From: Candidatus Aerophobota bacterium
Lineage (GTDB): Bacteria; Chlamydiota; Chlamydiia; Chlamydiales; Simkaniaceae
Reading direction: 5' to 3'
DNA length: 39,348 bases
NCBI GenBank assembly: GCA_002401865.1
Contig: NVUK01000011.1
Location: 1-39,348, forward strand
This document shows positions 1 to 7,115 of this stretch, piece by piece. A program made the position numbers and the translations under genes. Position 1 is the stretch's first letter; each line of letters starts with the position of its first letter. Below the pieces are notes generated by a model, which worked only from the letters and a program-made list of their open reading frames with translations, was not told where the DNA came from and searched no databases.

Positions 1-1188
1 ATCAAAAGGTATAAGTATTTCGATTTCAATGTCTTTTTGTATATGTTCATTTACTAAATTTATTCGTTTTTTGATTGTTTCTTCATCGCTTAAAAGATTC
101 ACGTCGATCTCGCCATATTTTTTAATCGCATCTTTCATTGTCATGCGGATCCAAGGAGTCTTTAAATCGATGGTGTGCACATTGCCCGCTTTATCTAGGC
201 GATCCTCTAAACGTGTAGAGCCAAAAAGCTTAGTCGCTAGGTGCGCGAAAAGATTTTCTGTTAAAACCATGATATCGTTGTAATCTAGATAGGTTCCATA
301 CGCTTCCATCATGGTAAATTCTGGATTATGCGTTTTGTCAATGCCTTCATTTCTAAAAACTTTGCCTATCTCATACACCCGTTCAAGGCCGCCTACGACT
401 AATTTTTTAAGTGCAATTTCAAGCGCTATACGCATATACATAGTAGAGTTTAATGCATTGAGGTGCGTTACAAAAGGTGCCGCTTCTGCCCCGCCATAAA
501 TGTTTTGTAAAACAGGCGTTTCCACTTCCATAAAATCTTTTTGATCCATAAAGCGTCTTGTTTCACGGATGATGTCACTTCTAAGTTTGATATTGTTAAA
601 CGTGGTAGGATTTGTTAGAAGATCGAGCCAACGCTTTCTATAAAGTACGCCCAGATCATTGATACCAGCATGCTTTTCAGGAAGAGGCAAAAGCGCTTTA
701 GTTAGTAGAGTGACTTGTTTAACAAAAAGAGTAAGCTCGCCCTTACCTGTTCTAAAAAGGTGTCCTGTTAGGCCAAGAATGTCGCCAAGATCTAATTTTT
801 TTTCTATGAATTTGATGGGTCTAATAGGTGCATCATCACTTCTTTTAAGACCTGTAACTTCAGAAACGTCTCGGTTAAACATTACTTGCAGGCGCTTATT
901 CCCACTTAAAATTTGGCCAAAGGCATTTTTGCCCATTGCTCTAAACAGAACTAAACGGCCACCGATAGTAACTTCGGGTGTTTTCCCTAATTTGCCCTGT
1001 TCGCTATCGCCTAAAGGATTATCTTTGTACTCATCTTGTATTGCTTCAATAGTCGTTGTGGGCTTAAAACTGTGAGGATAGGGGGATATGCCCAGCGCTT
1101 TAATTTCTTCTAGTTTATCCAATCTAGTTTGAAACTCTTCAAAATTGTGATAGGCAGGAGTAGAGGAAGAAACGCATTTTTGGGTCAT
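1..1188 (-). CDS. lysS: Lysyl-tRNA synthetase, class II (3' end cut by window edge)
   Basis: This enzyme charges tRNA-Lys with lysine in the cytoplasm. Reading leftwards from the ATG at 1188 gives 396 uninterrupted codons to the window edge, so about 120-130 C-terminal residues (the end of the catalytic domain with motif 3) lie outside. Residues about 74-165 form the OB-fold anticodon-binding domain. The class II catalytic domain follows, with motif 1 around 205-225 and a clear motif 2 at 273-292 (EIGKVFRNEG then NPEFT). The start is chosen because the N-terminus is typical and no upstream in-frame extension is plausible. It lies downstream of the kinase-like gene ending at 1324, separated by a terminator-like hairpin, so it probably has its own promoter in 1189-1280. 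The pairing with priA in this region recalls the C. trachomatis CT778-781 block. Confidence 0.97.
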   Translation of the reverse strand, partial: MTQKCVSSSTPAYHNFEEFQTRLDKLEEIKALGISPYPHSFKPTTTIEAIQDEYKDNPLGDSEQGKLGKTPEVTIGGRLVLFRAMGKNAFGQILSGNKRLQVMFNRDVSEVTGLKRSDDAPIRPIKFIEKKLDLGDILGLTGHLFRTGKGELTLFVKQVTLLTKALLPLPEKHAGINDLGVLYRKRWLDLLTNPTTFNNIKLRSDIIRETRRFMDQKDFMEVETPVLQNIYGGAEAAPFVTHLNALNSTMYMRIALEIALKKLVVGGLERVYEIGKVFRNEGIDKTHNPEFTMMEAYGTYLDYNDIMVLTENLFAHLATKLFGSTRLEDRLDKAGNVHTIDLKTPWIRMTMKDAIKKYGEIDVNLLSDEETIKKRINLVNEHIQKDIEIEILIPFD

Positions 1189-1266
1189 AAGTAAAGAGTC
1201 CTTTTTTCAGGCTATTTTAACTCAAAAATGTTTTTTCGCACAGCTTTTTAAAGAGCGGGATAAGGA

Positions 1267-1302
1267 GTGAAATCAAGCGTGAAAACAAGCTTGAAATCAA
1301 GC
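1267..1302. repeat. Three tandem imperfect 12-mers
   Basis: Three consecutive 12-nt units (1267-1278, 1279-1290, 1291-1302) of the form [gt]tgaaa[ta]caagc lie between the 3' end of the first kinase-like gene and lysS. Unit 3 also provides part of the hairpin at 1283-1308. They could simply be slippage products; no protein is encoded here. Confidence 0.6.
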
Positions 1303-1308
1303 CTGTTT
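1283..1308. terminator. Intrinsic terminator-like hairpin after the 511-aa kinase-like gene
   Basis: The arms aaacaagcttga (1283-1294) and tcaagcctgttt (1297-1308) pair over 12 positions with one G-T pair, around a 2-nt loop. They are bordered by A-rich sequence on one side and T-rich on the other, so the hairpin could act in either direction. Read on the minus strand it lies just after the stop of the gene ending at 1324 and before lysS. Confidence 0.5.
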
Positions 1309-1323
1309 TATAAAAAAAAGCTT

Positions 1324-2859
1324 TTACTGACCTTCACGTGTAGCTTTTACTTTAGGTTTTTTAGCCGCACTGGGAGAGAGGCTTCTTTTTAAAGGACTTC
1401 CTGTAGCGCCTGTATTTTTTAAGAAATGACGTCTTATATATTGCTCGCTCTTTCTCAAACAGCTTAGTACAACTTCTTGGCTCTTTCTTTGAAAGGTTTT
1501 TAGATTTGCAGGGGTAATAGAGCGCTCATTAATGATAGCGAGTTGTATTTGCGGGCTAAATGTTTGATCTTTTGCACTTAGTGAAGAGTAGTGTTTGTCT
1601 ACTATGCTTTGCTCTTTTGTTGGTAGAGGACCTAGGTTTTCTAGAATTCCTATCGTACACATTTCATTATGCAATAATATAATGTCTTGTTCAATGAGGC
1701 CTAGACAGTTAATGAGGCATAGAACTAGTCTTTTACGGTCTGGACATGCGTTTGAAAAGTTTGTCCTAATGTCGGTGTTTAAAGCTGTTAAATACTTCAT
1801 GCTCTGTTCTACATGGTGAATTTTAGCATAAATGAGTTTTTCAGCCGTGCTGCTATAAGCCTCATCTGATACAAGAAAGCCGTGATTTTTACATTGCTGT
1901 CTAAATGCGGATGAATTGACATCGTTGGAGCAGTATGCCACTAAAAGATTTTCTAACTCCTCCTCTTTTTCGAGTGTAGGGGCAAAAGTGTATTCAGGGC
2001 CCTCTTGAAATGGGTTTTTTGTTAACGCCATGTATAGCGTTTTTGCAATTGTAGTTTTTATTCCTATTAAATCATCGATGCAGTAACGGTTTTTTAGTGG
2101 CATCAGACTAGGATCGCAATATCCAATGGTTCTTTCCACGGGGGCAAACTCTTCAGGAACGTCGCCAAGAAGTCTTGTAATATAGGCGCTGTCGATGCCT
2201 TGTTTGTGTTTAGCCTTATTAGTAAATTGTAGCTCTTTCATGTCTCCATGTACAAATGCAAACATTTTCTTGGTGTAAGCTGTTGTGTAAAGAGCATTAA
2301 GCGCTGTAATGGGTCCTAGAGCTAATAATCTAATCGCATTTTTAGATCCTTCAGGATGAGGATGATTTGTTGGAATACGCGTTTCATATTGCGTTGTAAA
2401 GCTATCAGGGTCGTTTTCAAAAGCCGTGCCTTTAGCAGATAAAGGCTCGGAAATCCACGCCATTTTAGGTTCTTGACCCTCAACTTGAACAAGCTTTCTT
2501 TCAGGAATAAAAAACTGTGTGTCGCGGGATCTGTCATGGTTTTCCCATATCGATGGTTTAGCAAATGATCCCATTTTTTTAGAAAAGGCAACAGCAACTT
2601 TTTTCCCAGTATTAGTGGTAGCTAAAAATACGTCTTTGTTAGAACCGCTTCCAATCTTTTCTATAAGTTTTAAGCTTAGTGGCGTAGGAGCTGTTTTAGG
2701 AGTTTTAAAGACAAACAAACGTTTTACTGTAAGATCGGTTGTGTCTTGCACTTGATTGGTTGTGTCTTGCAAAGGTGAGTGTTGGTAAGCGGCAGCAGCG
2801 GCAGTGGGTGAGTAGTGTCGCATGTGGTCTGGTGAGGGGTGTACGCCTGCAGTTGCCAT
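1324..2859 (-). CDS. Diverged protein-kinase-like protein, paralog 1 (probable pseudokinase)
   Basis: This 511-aa protein belongs to the five-member family at 1.3-8.5 kb but is its most diverged member. The N-terminal 45 residues are low-complexity (poly-Ala, Ser-Pro, repeated QDTT). The kinase-like fold starts near residue 63: glycine loop IGSGSNKDVF (69-78), then VAVAFS (88-93) where the VAIK lysine should be, which is absent. The catalytic loop reads HGDMKELQF (204-212): the Asp is kept but the HRDxxxxN Asn position is Gln. The DFG region is shifted (LLGDVP, 230-235). The alphaF Asp is kept in the DDL at 262-264. The C-terminus repeats the family tail as TGSPLKRSLSP followed by KKPKVK, which resembles a nuclear localisation signal. 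A Shine-Dalgarno AAAAGGA lies 7 nt before the ATG. With the Asn lost and DFG eroded, it is likely catalytically dead or atypical. No homolog is recognised by name. Confidence 0.75.
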   Translation of the reverse strand: MATAGVHPSPDHMRHYSPTAAAAAYQHSPLQDTTNQVQDTTDLTVKRLFVFKTPKTAPTPLSLKLIEKIGSGSNKDVFLATTNTGKKVAVAFSKKMGSFAKPSIWENHDRSRDTQFFIPERKLVQVEGQEPKMAWISEPLSAKGTAFENDPDSFTTQYETRIPTNHPHPEGSKNAIRLLALGPITALNALYTTAYTKKMFAFVHGDMKELQFTNKAKHKQGIDSAYITRLLGDVPEEFAPVERTIGYCDPSLMPLKNRYCIDDLIGIKTTIAKTLYMALTKNPFQEGPEYTFAPTLEKEEELENLLVAYCSNDVNSSAFRQQCKNHGFLVSDEAYSSTAEKLIYAKIHHVEQSMKYLTALNTDIRTNFSNACPDRKRLVLCLINCLGLIEQDIILLHNEMCTIGILENLGPLPTKEQSIVDKHYSSLSAKDQTFSPQIQLAIINERSITPANLKTFQRKSQEVVLSCLRKSEQYIRRHFLKNTGATGSPLKRSLSPSAAKKPKVKATREGQ

Positions 2860-2892
2860 GTTAGTGTCCTTTTAGGTTAAAGACAGAATGTT

Positions 2893-2921
2893 AATATAAA
2901 ATAAACCAATAATCAATCGAA
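2893..2921 (-). promoter_or_regulatory. Possible sigma70-type promoter for the 511-aa gene
   Basis: On the minus strand TTCGAT (2921-2916), a 17-nt spacer and TATATT (2898-2893) precede the ATG at 2859 by about 33 nt. The -35 match is weak. The surrounding 166-nt gap (2860-3025) is very AT-rich, so chance matches are easy. It does suggest that this gene is transcribed separately from the four upstream paralogs. Confidence 0.35.
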
Positions 2922-3025
2922 TTTTTAATTAAATTATTGTTTTTGTTAAATTAAAACTTTTAAAAACAAATAAAAATTTAACTTTGTAGTAATAAAATTA
3001 CAATTACCTTTTGCTATGATACTTG

Positions 3026-4342
3026 CTATTTTTTTTGTGCTGGTAGCACGAGTCTTTTTTTACTTAGTTTCCGCTTTGAGCTACTCAATGGTGCTGGTTT
3101 CATAGGGCTTCCTGTAGGTCCTGATACTCCCAATTTTGTTTGTAAAAAATGTTTAACATTTTCTACGGTCTTAATGACTTCTAATTGAGAATTTACGCCA
3201 AAATGCGTGAAGTGAGTTTTTTCAATACCCAAGGACAATTTACCAATGCAGCAGGCAAGTGTTAGCAATACTTGTTTATGGTAAGGGGGGAGTTTTTTTA
3301 GAGGTGTTATTAAATTAGTTAAGAGGGAGGCTTGCTTCACAATTTCCCTTTCTTTTTCGCCTATGGAGGCTAACTTAGATTTTTCTTGAATAATGGTGCC
3401 AATAGCATCTAGAGCGCTATTGATTTGTTTCTGATCATGTTTATTAAGCAAAGCTAGAACAGGTTTATGATCTCCTTCAAACATAGGATTCGTGCGTACA
3501 CTGCTAAGTGCAACAATTAACATTGTTCTTAAAGCATAGAGATCATTGGCATGTTTATTTAATCCTTTGCATCGGTAAAATTTGGTCCAAGGAAGAGAGG
3601 GTTTTGTTGGGTTTTCTGGTAAGTCAATGAGTTTAACTGTGCAGTAAGGGCCCATATGTTTTGTTTTGTTATTTAAAACAAAGTTTAGAGCTTTAATGTC
3701 ACCATGAGCGCCGGTATATTGTTTTGCTTTGCCTAGTGCTTTATAATATTCAAGTGTGCCTTGAAGCATTCCAAAGAGAAGTCTTAAATAGTTTTTGTCA
3801 GGGCGTACTGCAAAAGGTTTTGTCTTGCTGACAGGATGTTTAAAGTTTAAAGCATCTTTTAGCTTTTGCCCTGCATAGTGTGTTCCCTTTGGAGTGCATA
3901 AATCACTTATTGTAATATATTGATATGTTCCGTTTTTTATAGGGAGCTTGACAATTTGTGGTCCGATGAAGTGAGTGGGGTTTGTAGCAGATAGGCTACA
4001 TGTAAAGGCGCTAAAAGGAACAGGAGGGATAAAAGGCGCAGAGATAGCGATCGGGCGCACTGATTCATTCACCTTCTTGGCTGTTCCTTCATAAATCTCT
4101 TTGAAGGCTCCTTTTCCAATTTTTTTTTGCGTTACTTCAACAACAGTGCCGTCATCGAGCTTAAGGGCCATGCCATTGATAGCTAGACCTGTTTGCATGG
4201 TGTTAGTGTTTAAATGTTGTAGAGCAACACGTTGGGATTTAACTTCTAAAGAATGTGCCTTTGTTGATGGCAAATTAGGCATGGGGGATGAAGGGGTGTT
4301 GAGTGCGGTGTTTTGTGTGGTGTTGGCTACAAGAAGGGACAT
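3026..4342 (-). CDS. Kinase-like protein with WNK-type lysine placement, paralog 2
   Basis: 438 aa. The kinase-like domain runs from about residue 72 to 380. Glycine loop IGKGAFKEIY (75-84) has Lys81 where canonical kinases have the third Gly. The beta3 motif is PIAIS (97-101), with no VAIK lysine. The catalytic loop HGDIKALNF (213-221) retains Asp, Lys and Asn. KLIDLP (237-242) holds the metal-binding Asp of DFG as DLP. NDLYALR (266-272) matches the alphaF DxxSxG region. A helical C-terminal part leads to a tail with SGPTGSPMKP (407-416) and SSKRKLSKKR (421-430). No signal peptide or membrane segment is seen. Its ATG directly abuts the stop codon of the upstream paralog, with an AGGAAAG Shine-Dalgarno inside that gene's end, so the two are probably translationally coupled. 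It is closest to the 440-aa paralog, including the N-terminal MSLLVANT. The catalytic residues suggest an active atypical kinase; the substrate is unknown. Confidence 0.8.
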   Translation of the reverse strand: MSLLVANTTQNTALNTPSSPMPNLPSTKAHSLEVKSQRVALQHLNTNTMQTGLAINGMALKLDDGTVVEVTQKKIGKGAFKEIYEGTAKKVNESVRPIAISAPFIPPVPFSAFTCSLSATNPTHFIGPQIVKLPIKNGTYQYITISDLCTPKGTHYAGQKLKDALNFKHPVSKTKPFAVRPDKNYLRLLFGMLQGTLEYYKALGKAKQYTGAHGDIKALNFVLNNKTKHMGPYCTVKLIDLPENPTKPSLPWTKFYRCKGLNKHANDLYALRTMLIVALSSVRTNPMFEGDHKPVLALLNKHDQKQINSALDAIGTIIQEKSKLASIGEKEREIVKQASLLTNLITPLKKLPPYHKQVLLTLACCIGKLSLGIEKTHFTHFGVNSQLEVIKTVENVKHFLQTKLGVSGPTGSPMKPAPLSSSKRKLSKKRLVLPAQKK

Positions 4343-5665
4343 TTATTTTACTTTCCTTGGTGTGTTGTATGAGGTTTTTTTCGGGCTAAGTTTACGCTTT
4401 GAACTGCTCGCTGTTGCAGGTACAGGTAGGGGTTTCATTGGGCTTCCTGTAGGTCCAGATGGTCCTAATTTTGTTTGTAAAAAGTTGCTGACAGTTTTCA
4501 TGCACTGCATAGCCGCTACTTGAGAATGTTTACCAAAAGCAGTGTTATGTGTAGTTTCAATACCATAGGATAATTTTCCAATGCAGTTGGTGAGTGTTAG
4601 TAATACGTTTGCATGCTGAGGGGAGATCTGTTGTAGCGGCTGTAGAGCCTTTTTTAAAAGGGTGACTTGTTCAAGGATTGCTTTTTCTTTTGCCTCTATT
4701 TCAGTTAACTTAGATTTTTCTTGAATAATAACGGCAATATTATTCAGAACGCTGTCAATTTGTTTTGGATTGTCTGTATCAAGTGATTTTAGAACGGATT
4801 CACTATCTCCTTCAAACATAGGAGTTTCGTATGCATGATTGAGAGCGTTAATTAACATTGTCCTTAGAGCATAGAGATCATTGGCGTGTTTATTTAATCC
4901 TTTACATTGGTAAAACTTGGTCCAGGGAAGAGAGGCTCTTTCTGGGTCTTCGGGTAAATCAATGAGTTTAACTACGCAGTAAGGGGTTCTATGTTTTCTT
5001 TTATTACTAAAAACAAAATTTTTAGCTTTAATATCGCCATGAGCGCCGGTATATTTCTCCGCTTTTTTTAGCGCACTATAGTATTCAAGTGTGCCTTGAA
5101 GCATTCCAAAGGGAAGTCTTAAATAGTTTTTGTCTGGGTGATTTACAAAAGGTTTGTTCTTGCTGACAGGATGTTGGAAGTTTAAAGCATCGTTTACTTT
5201 TTTCCCCGCATAGTATGTTCCCTTTGGAGTGCATAATTCACTTATTGTAATATATTTATATGTTCCGCTTGTTGTGGGGACCCTGACAATTTGTGGTCCG
5301 ATGAAGTGGGTTGGGTTTGTAGCAGATAGGCTACATGTAAAGGTGCTAAAAGGAGTAGAGGGGGTAAAAGGTGCAGCGATAGCGACCGGGCGTACTGATT
5401 TATCCACTTTCATGGCTGTTCCTGCATAAATATCTTTGAAGCTTCCTTTTCCAATTTTGTTTTCCGTTATTGTAACAATAGTGCCATTCTCGAGCTCAAG
5501 CTCAGTCCCATTGAGAGCTTGACCTGTGTACGTGGTATTAGTGTTTATATGTTGTAGAGCAACACGTTGGGATGTAACTGCTAAAGAATGTGCCTTTGTT
5601 GCTGGAGAATTAGGCATGGGGGATGAAGAGGTGCTTGGCTGGGTATTGGCTACAAGAAGGGACAT
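4343..5665 (-). CDS. Kinase-like protein with WNK-type lysine placement, paralog 3
   Basis: 440 aa, a close sister of the following gene (3026-4342), sharing the N-terminus, most of the kinase-like domain and the tail. Glycine loop IGKGSFKDIY (71-80) with Lys77; beta3 VAIAAP (94-99) without the lysine; HGDIKAKNF (209-217); KLIDLPED (233-240); NDLYALRTM (262-270). The tail has PSGPTGSPMKP, an Ala/Ser linker, KRKLSPKK and a last basic patch PRKVK. The sequence upstream of its ATG (GGAAAGTAAA then ATAAATGTCC) is almost the same as that before paralog 2, including the first codons. This points to a recent tandem duplication that carried the ribosome-binding region with it. It lies 26 nt after the end of paralog 4, in the same operon. 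Role unknown; a secreted effector is a reasonable but unproven idea. Confidence 0.8.
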   Translation of the reverse strand: MSLLVANTQPSTSSSPMPNSPATKAHSLAVTSQRVALQHINTNTTYTGQALNGTELELENGTIVTITENKIGKGSFKDIYAGTAMKVDKSVRPVAIAAPFTPSTPFSTFTCSLSATNPTHFIGPQIVRVPTTSGTYKYITISELCTPKGTYYAGKKVNDALNFQHPVSKNKPFVNHPDKNYLRLPFGMLQGTLEYYSALKKAEKYTGAHGDIKAKNFVFSNKRKHRTPYCVVKLIDLPEDPERASLPWTKFYQCKGLNKHANDLYALRTMLINALNHAYETPMFEGDSESVLKSLDTDNPKQIDSVLNNIAVIIQEKSKLTEIEAKEKAILEQVTLLKKALQPLQQISPQHANVLLTLTNCIGKLSYGIETTHNTAFGKHSQVAAMQCMKTVSNFLQTKLGPSGPTGSPMKPLPVPATASSSKRKLSPKKTSYNTPRKVK

Positions 5666-5691
5666 TTATTTTTTACTTTCCATGGTGTGTT

Positions 5692-7086
5692 TTAGGAGGT
5701 TTTTTTTGTGGGTGGCAGCAGTCTTTTTTGGCTAAGTTTACGCTTTGAACTACTAGCTGTTGCAGGTGCAGGTAGGGGTTTCATAGGGCTGCCTGTCGGT
5801 CCGGATGGTCCTAATTCTTTTTGTAAAATCTTTCTGGTACGTCTCATGCACTTCATAGCTTCTAATTGAGAAAATTTTCCAAAACTTGTTTGATCACTTT
5901 TTTTAATACCGGCAGATAATTTATTAATGCACCCGATAAGAACAGTTAACGTATGGACATGGCGTAAAGGTGTTTCTGGTAACTGTTTAAATAAAGTTTG
6001 CAAGGTGTGCATTTCTTTATTTATTAGCCACTCTTTGTCTCCAAGATTTGCAACTGATTTAGGAATGAATTCAGCGCCTTCAGCGCTCTCTTCTGAGCTG
6101 TCAGAATCAGAAAACCGGCTTGTAGAAGATTTAAGTTCAAAAACTGTGTCGAGCCTGTCTAGTTGAGATTGGATCATTTCTCTTTGACTCTCACTAAGCA
6201 TCTTTTTAAAAGAAGTAGTATCGCCTTCAAACATAGTCACTCCAATAGCGTTATAAAGTGAGCATATTAATGTTTCTCTTAAAGCAAAGAGATCATCGGC
6301 ATGTTTGTTTAGATCCACACAGGTATAACCATGTGTGTGTGGCAGATTCATGGCTTCGGGTGTTTCTGGGAGATCAATGAGCTTAATTGTGCAATAAGAG
6401 GCTGCTAAATGGCTCTTTTTAGTATTGTTAAAGACAAAGTTTTCAGGTTTGATATCACTATGGGATCCTCTGTATAAGCCCTGATGGTTCAGTGCCTTAT
6501 AATATTCAAGGGTTCCTTGAATCATACCAAAGGGGAGTCTTAAAAAATTTTTGTCGGGCCGGCCTTTATGAGGAGTTCTTGTGCTTGTCGGGTGTAAAAA
6601 GTAGATAGCATCTTTTACTTTTTTACCTGCGTAATGGGTGTTTTGTGAAGAGCATAGAGGACTTATTGTAACATATTGGTCTGGCTGGACTCTTACCATT
6701 TGAGCGGCAATAAAGTGACGAGGAGCTGTTTTGTGCAGCCGTGCAGCAAAAGTGGAAATGCGCTCTATCTCACAAGGGGTAGAAACAGCTACTGGAGAGG
6801 TTGTTCCGTCAGCTTTTGTTAGTAAGCCTCGATAAACTTTTTTGAAGTTTCCTTTAGCGAGAAATGTGCCCCTCTCCACACTAGATCCGTCCTTGATAAG
6901 GAGTGTTTTATTGCGGATTTTACCGGTTTTAATGTTAGGAGACGGTGGAGCTATTTGCTGCAAAGGGATGCGCGCAGCGCGGTTTACACGTTGATTGTGA
7001 GTAGATTTTTGACCGGGTTGTACTACAGGAAGAGAGTGCGGTAAGTTCGCCATGTGTGGGCGTGTGATGGGGCTTACAAGAGACAT
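5692..7086 (-). CDS. Kinase-like protein with WNK-type lysine placement, paralog 4
   Basis: 464 aa. Glycine loop LAKGNFKKVY (77-86): the first Gly is replaced by Ala, but the family lysine is kept (Lys82). Beta3 reads SPVAVSTP (97-104) with no VAIK lysine. The catalytic loop is HSDIKPENF (209-217), with the Asp, Lys and Asn all present. KLIDLPE (235-241) supplies the DFG Asp, and ADDLFALR (263-270) the alphaF region. It differs from its sisters by an acidic Ser/Glu-rich insertion at about 318-342, which looks like an exposed linker. The tail carries PSGPTGSPMKPLP and SSKRKLSQKR. It sits 29 nt downstream of paralog 5 in the same direction and is the second gene of the putative operon. No export signal or membrane helix is visible. 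Confidence 0.8.
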   Translation of the reverse strand: MSLVSPITRPHMANLPHSLPVVQPGQKSTHNQRVNRAARIPLQQIAPPSPNIKTGKIRNKTLLIKDGSSVERGTFLAKGNFKKVYRGLLTKADGTTSPVAVSTPCEIERISTFAARLHKTAPRHFIAAQMVRVQPDQYVTISPLCSSQNTHYAGKKVKDAIYFLHPTSTRTPHKGRPDKNFLRLPFGMIQGTLEYYKALNHQGLYRGSHSDIKPENFVFNNTKKSHLAASYCTIKLIDLPETPEAMNLPHTHGYTCVDLNKHADDLFALRETLICSLYNAIGVTMFEGDTTSFKKMLSESQREMIQSQLDRLDTVFELKSSTSRFSDSDSSEESAEGAEFIPKSVANLGDKEWLINKEMHTLQTLFKQLPETPLRHVHTLTVLIGCINKLSAGIKKSDQTSFGKFSQLEAMKCMRRTRKILQKELGPSGPTGSPMKPLPAPATASSSKRKLSQKRLLPPTKKTS

Positions 7087-7115
7087 GTGTTTTTATATTC
7101 CAGTGTTGATCTGTT

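Noticed and set aside
2860-3025. Many short A/T inverted repeats such as TTTTTAATTAAA
   Set aside because: Expected by chance at this composition; no arm long enough to stand out.
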